Origin: Acidobacteriota bacterium
GTDB taxonomy: Bacteria; Acidobacteriota; Vicinamibacteria; Vicinamibacterales; UBA2999
Assembly: GCA_013813075.1 (NCBI GenBank)
Contig: JACCSI010000641.1
Span: 1 to 9,791, forward strand
DNA length: 9,791 nucleotides
Reading direction: 5' to 3'
The notes under the pieces are model-generated. The model saw only the letters and a list, made by a program, of their open reading frames with translations, did no database searches and was not told the origin of the DNA. Below are positions 6,870-9,791 of the stretch, piece by piece. Both the position numbers and the translations under genes were made by a program. Every line of letters begins with the position of its first letter. Position 1 is the first letter of the stretch.

Positions 6870-8942
6870 ATGGCACGCTGGCAGCGTCATGCTCGTCTCG
6901 GTCTCGGCATTTTTGCCGTTGGCTTTGCCATCGCGCTGTGGTTCCTGACCGGCGTGCGCCAGGTGCCCGCGCCGGTGCAGGGCGTCGAGCGCCTCGACCC
7001 GAAGGCCGTATCCGAGATCAAAGGCGGCGACGTCGTCCAAATTAAGGGTGCGACGCGTGACGTTCGCGTCGAGTTCGTCACCCAGATTCTCTACGGCGAC
7101 GGCGCGTCGAAGTATACCGGCTTCAAGGCGTCGATCGACAACCGCGGGGGCCGCTCCTTTGTCATTGCCGGCGATGAAGCGCATGTGGCCCCTGAACTAA
7201 GCGCCTATGACGTTCGCGGAAATGTCACGCTGCACACCTCGGACGGGCTGACCGCGCAAACTCCGCAGGCGACATTCGCCGAGGCCGACGGCATTCTTCG
7301 TGGCAGCGGCCCGATTACCTTTCAGCGCGAGCGAATGACTGGGTCTGGGGTGGGATTCGCCTACGACCGCACGCTCGATCGACTCGAGCTGCGAGACAAG
7401 GCGGTGATTAATGTGGCGCCAGCCAGCGATGGCACGGGCGGGATGGCGGTGAGGTCGGGCTCGGCCAGCCACTCGCGGCTTGAACGCTTCATGCGTTTCG
7501 AGCGGGCCACGCGAATGGAGCGGCTGGGTCAGGTGATTGAGGCCGACAACGCGACCGTATTCCTGCTGAAAGAGCGCGATGAACCGGAGAACGTGGAACT
7601 GCGCGGCAACTCCAGAATCACCGGCGCCGCCGGATCGTTGCAGGCGATGCAGGCGCGCGATATCAATTTGAACTATGCGGCCGATGGCCGCACGCTCGAG
7701 CACACCCTGCTCATTGGCCAAAGTGGCATTCAGATGGCGCGACCGGACGGCTCGCCGGGACAGCAATTGGTGGGCGACACCATTGACGTCACGCTTGCCG
7801 CGGACGGGGCGGTAACATCCCTCAACGCGCGCGACAGCGTCCGCCTGACGCTTCCTGCGACCGCCAACACCGCCGCGCGCACGGTAACGGCGCCGCTACT
7901 GACCGCGTCGGGTCAGTCGGGGCGCGGACTGACCAGCATGACGTTTGAAAACGGCGTGGTCTTTGTCGAAGAGCCATTCAAAGGGGGCAACACGCGCACG
8001 GGCCGCGCTCGTACCCTCACCACTGCGCTCAGCGACGGCGAAGCGATTGATGCCGCGACGTTCAGCGGCGGATTCCGTTTCGAGGATGGCCAGCTGGTCG
8101 CCGAGAGCCCCGATGCCGTCTACAGCGTCACCAGCGGGGCGTTGGCCCTGCGCAGTTCGGACGGCGCCAAGCGGCCCCACATGCACGATGAGCGGGTCTC
8201 GATTGACGCGGCCACCATCGACCTGACGCTCTCCCCCCGGCAGCTCACCGCAAAAGGCCGCGTGTCCGCCCAACTCAGCCCCGGGCAACGGCCAGGCGAG
8301 CGCGGCACCACGTTGTTTAGCGACAAGGAAGCGGTGCTGATCACGGCGGAGAACTTCGCCTTTGACGAGGCAGCCGGTGAGGGCTCGTACACCGGGCGTG
8401 CCACGCTGCTGCAGCAGGAGAGCGGCAGCTCGATTCGCGCCGAGGCCATCTCGTTGAACCAGAAGACCGGCGTGCTCACCGCCAAGGGCAACGTGCTCAC
8501 GTCGCTGCCGCTGGCGTCGCGCCAGGAGGACGGCGCAAAGGGCAATTCGGTGGCGCGCGCCAGCGAGTTCGAGTTCGACGATGCGAAGCGGCGTGCGGTG
8601 TTTACGAAGCAGGCGCAGCTCGACGGCGCGCAAGGTAACTTACGCGCCAACCGCATCGAGCTGACGCTGGCGGCACAGGGCAACGACCTCGAACAGCTCA
8701 CCGCCGACGGTGCGGTTACGGTGGCCGTCGATAAACGCGACGCCACGGGCCAGAAATTGGTGTACCACCCGGCCGACCAGCGATACGTCTTGAGTGGCAC
8801 CCCCGTGCGGCTCGCGCAAGGGTGTCAGGAGCTGACCGGCCGCACTTTGACCTTCTTCCGGGGCTCCGATAAGATCTTGGTCGACGGCGACGAAACGCGC
8901 GCCCAGACTCGGGGCGGCAAATGCTCCGAACCTCCCATGTGA
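6870..8942 (+). CDS. LPS transport protein, LptC-like anchor fused to a long LptA/OstA-type repeat bridge
   Basis: Likely periplasmic LPS conduit: it receives LPS from the LptBFG transporter and passes it along a beta-jellyroll groove towards LptD. Residues 9-28 form one N-terminal membrane segment after a basic start (MARWQRHAR), typical of LptC. Residues about 30-185 look LptC-like. From about 100 onwards I count about fourteen OstA-like units of 25-30 residues of the form A-x-x-I-x-L-x4-G-x-L-x-x-L-x-A-x-G-x-V, for example at 221-250, 300-327, 442-468, 517-545, 589-620 and 655-680. The end (LTGRTLTFFRGSDKILVDGD) resembles the LptA C-terminus. At 690 residues it is about 3.5 times E. coli LptC (191) or LptA (185), suggesting both roles in one chain. 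Its only cysteines are C652 and C685, a candidate disulfide. ATG 6870 is preferred over GTG 6816 because it places the membrane segment at the N-terminus. lptB follows after 74 bases. Domain limits are by eye. Confidence 0.85.
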   Translation: MARWQRHARLGLGIFAVGFAIALWFLTGVRQVPAPVQGVERLDPKAVSEIKGGDVVQIKGATRDVRVEFVTQILYGDGASKYTGFKASIDNRGGRSFVIAGDEAHVAPELSAYDVRGNVTLHTSDGLTAQTPQATFAEADGILRGSGPITFQRERMTGSGVGFAYDRTLDRLELRDKAVINVAPASDGTGGMAVRSGSASHSRLERFMRFERATRMERLGQVIEADNATVFLLKERDEPENVELRGNSRITGAAGSLQAMQARDINLNYAADGRTLEHTLLIGQSGIQMARPDGSPGQQLVGDTIDVTLAADGAVTSLNARDSVRLTLPATANTAARTVTAPLLTASGQSGRGLTSMTFENGVVFVEEPFKGGNTRTGRARTLTTALSDGEAIDAATFSGGFRFEDGQLVAESPDAVYSVTSGALALRSSDGAKRPHMHDERVSIDAATIDLTLSPRQLTAKGRVSAQLSPGQRPGERGTTLFSDKEAVLITAENFAFDEAAGEGSYTGRATLLQQESGSSIRAEAISLNQKTGVLTAKGNVLTSLPLASRQEDGAKGNSVARASEFEFDDAKRRAVFTKQAQLDGAQGNLRANRIELTLAAQGNDLEQLTADGAVTVAVDKRDATGQKLVYHPADQRYVLSGTPVRLAQGCQELTGRTLTFFRGSDKILVDGDETRAQTRGGKCSEPPM

Positions 8943-9016
8943 CGATCTGAGGGTGCTTCGATCTCGCGGCCAATCGACGATGGCTGCATCACCGATCAGT
9001 CGACCCGCCGATCACT

Positions 9017-9742
9017 ATGTCCACCCTGAGAACTGAAGACCTGACCAAGTCCTACGGCGGGCGTACCGTCGTGCGCGGCGTCAGCCTCGACGTGTCGTCG
9101 GGGGAAGTGGTCGGCTTGCTCGGCCCCAACGGCGCCGGCAAGACGACGACGTTTTATATGACCGTCGGGCTGACCTCGCCGGATCGCGGACGTGTCATCC
9201 TGGACGATGTCGATGTCACCGACGATCCGATGTACGTGCGTGCGCGAAAGGGGATTGGCTACCTGCCGCAGGAACCGTCGATTTTCCGCGGGCTCACCGT
9301 CGAGCAGAACATCCTCGCCATCCTCGAGACCCTTGATCTGTCCGGGCCCGAGCGGCGTCAGCGCGCCAAGCAGCTTCTGGCCGAATTGAATCTCACGACG
9401 CTGGCGGCGTCGCCAGCCCACACATTGTCGGGTGGGGAGCGGCGGCGCGCAGAAATCACGCGCGCGCTTGTCATGTCGCCCCGCTTCATCCTGCTCGACG
9501 AACCGTTTGCCGGCATCGATCCGATCGCGGTCAGCGACATTCAGCAGATCATTTTCCACCTCAAGACGCGCGGGATTGGCGTGCTCATCACCGATCACAA
9601 CGTGCGTGAGACGTTACGCATTACCGATCGCGCCTACATCGTCAACGACGGCGTCATCTTCAAAAACGGCACCCCGACGCAGCTTGCCGCGGATGACGAT
9701 GTGCGGCGGATTTATCTCGGGACCGACTTCCGTCTGGACTAA
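9017..9742 (+). CDS. lptB: LPS export ABC transporter ATP-binding protein LptB
   Basis: Cytoplasmic ATPase that, as a dimer with LptF and LptG, drives extraction of LPS from the inner membrane into the LptC/LptA bridge. It has 241 residues, exactly the family's length. Visible motifs: Walker [10 protein letters not shown] (36-44, K42), Q-loop Q85 in YLPQEP, F90 and R91 of SIFRGL which in E. coli LptB line the groove contacting LptF/G, the ABC signature LSGGE (137-141), Walker B FILLDEP with D161 and catalytic E162, and the H-loop H194 in [10 protein letters not shown], the hallmark that separates LptB from other small ABC ATPases. All catalytic residues are intact. It lies directly after the LptC/A-type gene, matching its job. 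No Shine-Dalgarno precedes ATG 9017, and I see no clear promoter in 8943-9016. LptF, LptG and LptD are not in the window. Confidence 0.97.
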   Translation: MSTLRTEDLTKSYGGRTVVRGVSLDVSSGEVVGLLGPNGAGKTTTFYMTVGLTSPDRGRVILDDVDVTDDPMYVRARKGIGYLPQEPSIFRGLTVEQNILAILETLDLSGPERRQRAKQLLAELNLTTLAASPAHTLSGGERRRAEITRALVMSPRFILLDEPFAGIDPIAVSDIQQIIFHLKTRGIGVLITDHNVRETLRITDRAYIVNDGVIFKNGTPTQLAADDDVRRIYLGTDFRLD

Positions 9743-9749
9743 GATGGAC

Positions 9750-9765
9750 TTGGCACGGCTCATGC
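9750..9765 (+). promoter_or_regulatory. Sigma-54 (RpoN)-type -24/-12 promoter
   Basis: The sequence TTGGCACG, four spacer bases (GCTC), then ATGC matches the sigma-54 consensus (YTGGCACG-N4-TTGC) at all but one position. The key GG (9752-9753) and GC (9764-9765) dinucleotides are separated by exactly 10 bases, as the factor requires. Transcription would begin near 9776-9777, just before the ATG at 9780. It starts 7 bases after the lptB stop, between genes and in the right direction. The heptamer TGGCACG also occurs at 6871 and 7430, so the -24 half alone is not decisive; the intact -12 half and position make this copy stand out. No enhancer site can be identified, as lptB occupies the upstream DNA. 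Confidence 0.5.
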
Positions 9766-9779
9766 CTTGCAATTGAAAT

Positions 9780-9791
9780 ATGGCTATTCAG
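9780..9791 (+). CDS. Possible start of a downstream gene, perhaps rpoN (3' partial)
   Basis: Only four codons (MAIQ) are visible from ATG 9780 before the window ends. In many Gram-negative bacteria lptB is followed directly by rpoN, encoding sigma-54, and several RpoN proteins begin with a similar short Met-Ala leader before a glutamine/leucine-rich region, so rpoN is the best guess from position. There is no Shine-Dalgarno; a 10-codon frame (ATG 9744 to TGA 9776) ends 3 bases upstream. Four residues cannot identify a protein and the true start may lie beyond the window. Confidence 0.3.

Noticed and set aside
6871..6886. A second sigma-54-like site, TGGCACG-CTGG-CAGC, on the lptC/A start codon.
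   Set aside because: GG-N10-GC spacing is correct, but the -12 half is CAGC rather than TTGC, and it is made of the first codons of the gene, so transcription would start inside the coding region. The copy of TGGCACG at 7430 lacks the -12 GC entirely.
8980..9036. An 18-codon frame from ATG 8980 overlapping the lptB start.
   Set aside because: It has no Shine-Dalgarno, does not start on the upstream stop, and its end runs 20 bases into lptB, so it lacks the fitted geometry seen at 3958 and 5000.

Overview
The window is a GC-rich, gene-dense chromosomal stretch with every recognised gene on the + strand. From left to right it holds the 3' end of guaA, dnaE, accA, recJ, an unusually long lptC/lptA-type gene, lptB, and probably the first four codons of a further gene, perhaps rpoN. 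Genes for LPS transport imply a diderm, LPS-bearing Gram-negative bacterium. The base composition, the guaA/dnaE/accA/recJ/lpt order and the 690-residue fused LptC-LptA-like protein look most like Acidobacteriota (Vicinamibacteria-like). That placement is inferred from layout and not proven.

Region 1 (1-433): the C-terminal end of GMP synthase, then a 172-base gap with one GC-rich hairpin and no clear promoter. Region 2 (434-5003): dnaE, the replicative polymerase subunit, with a PHP domain carrying a full set of metal ligands; then accA, the carboxyltransferase alpha subunit of acetyl-CoA carboxylase. The dnaE-accA adjacency is widely conserved. Region 3 (5085-6791 plus stop): recJ, the 5'-3' single-strand exonuclease. 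Region 4 (6870-9742): the LPS bridge gene and lptB, which together supply the ATPase, the membrane anchor and a long periplasmic slide for LPS export. LptF, LptG and LptD lie elsewhere.

The window is mostly housekeeping and I do not see a defence system, mobile element, CRISPR array or RNA gene. The interesting signals are small. (a) Two consecutive gene junctions, dnaE/accA and accA/recJ, are each bridged by a tiny ORF. Each starts on the upstream stop (ATGA, GTGA) with a Shine-Dalgarno-like sequence 7 bases before it, and each ends 1-5 bases before the next gene's ATG, while the large genes have no visible Shine-Dalgarno. (b) A near-consensus sigma-54 promoter (TTGGCACG-N4-ATGC) sits 7 bases after the lptB stop. 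(c) A TACAAT box lies 6 bases before the lptC/A start, the geometry of a leaderless promoter. (d) The LptC-LptA-like protein is about 3.5 times the length of either E. coli protein, with about fourteen OstA-type repeats and only two cysteines, both near its C-terminus.
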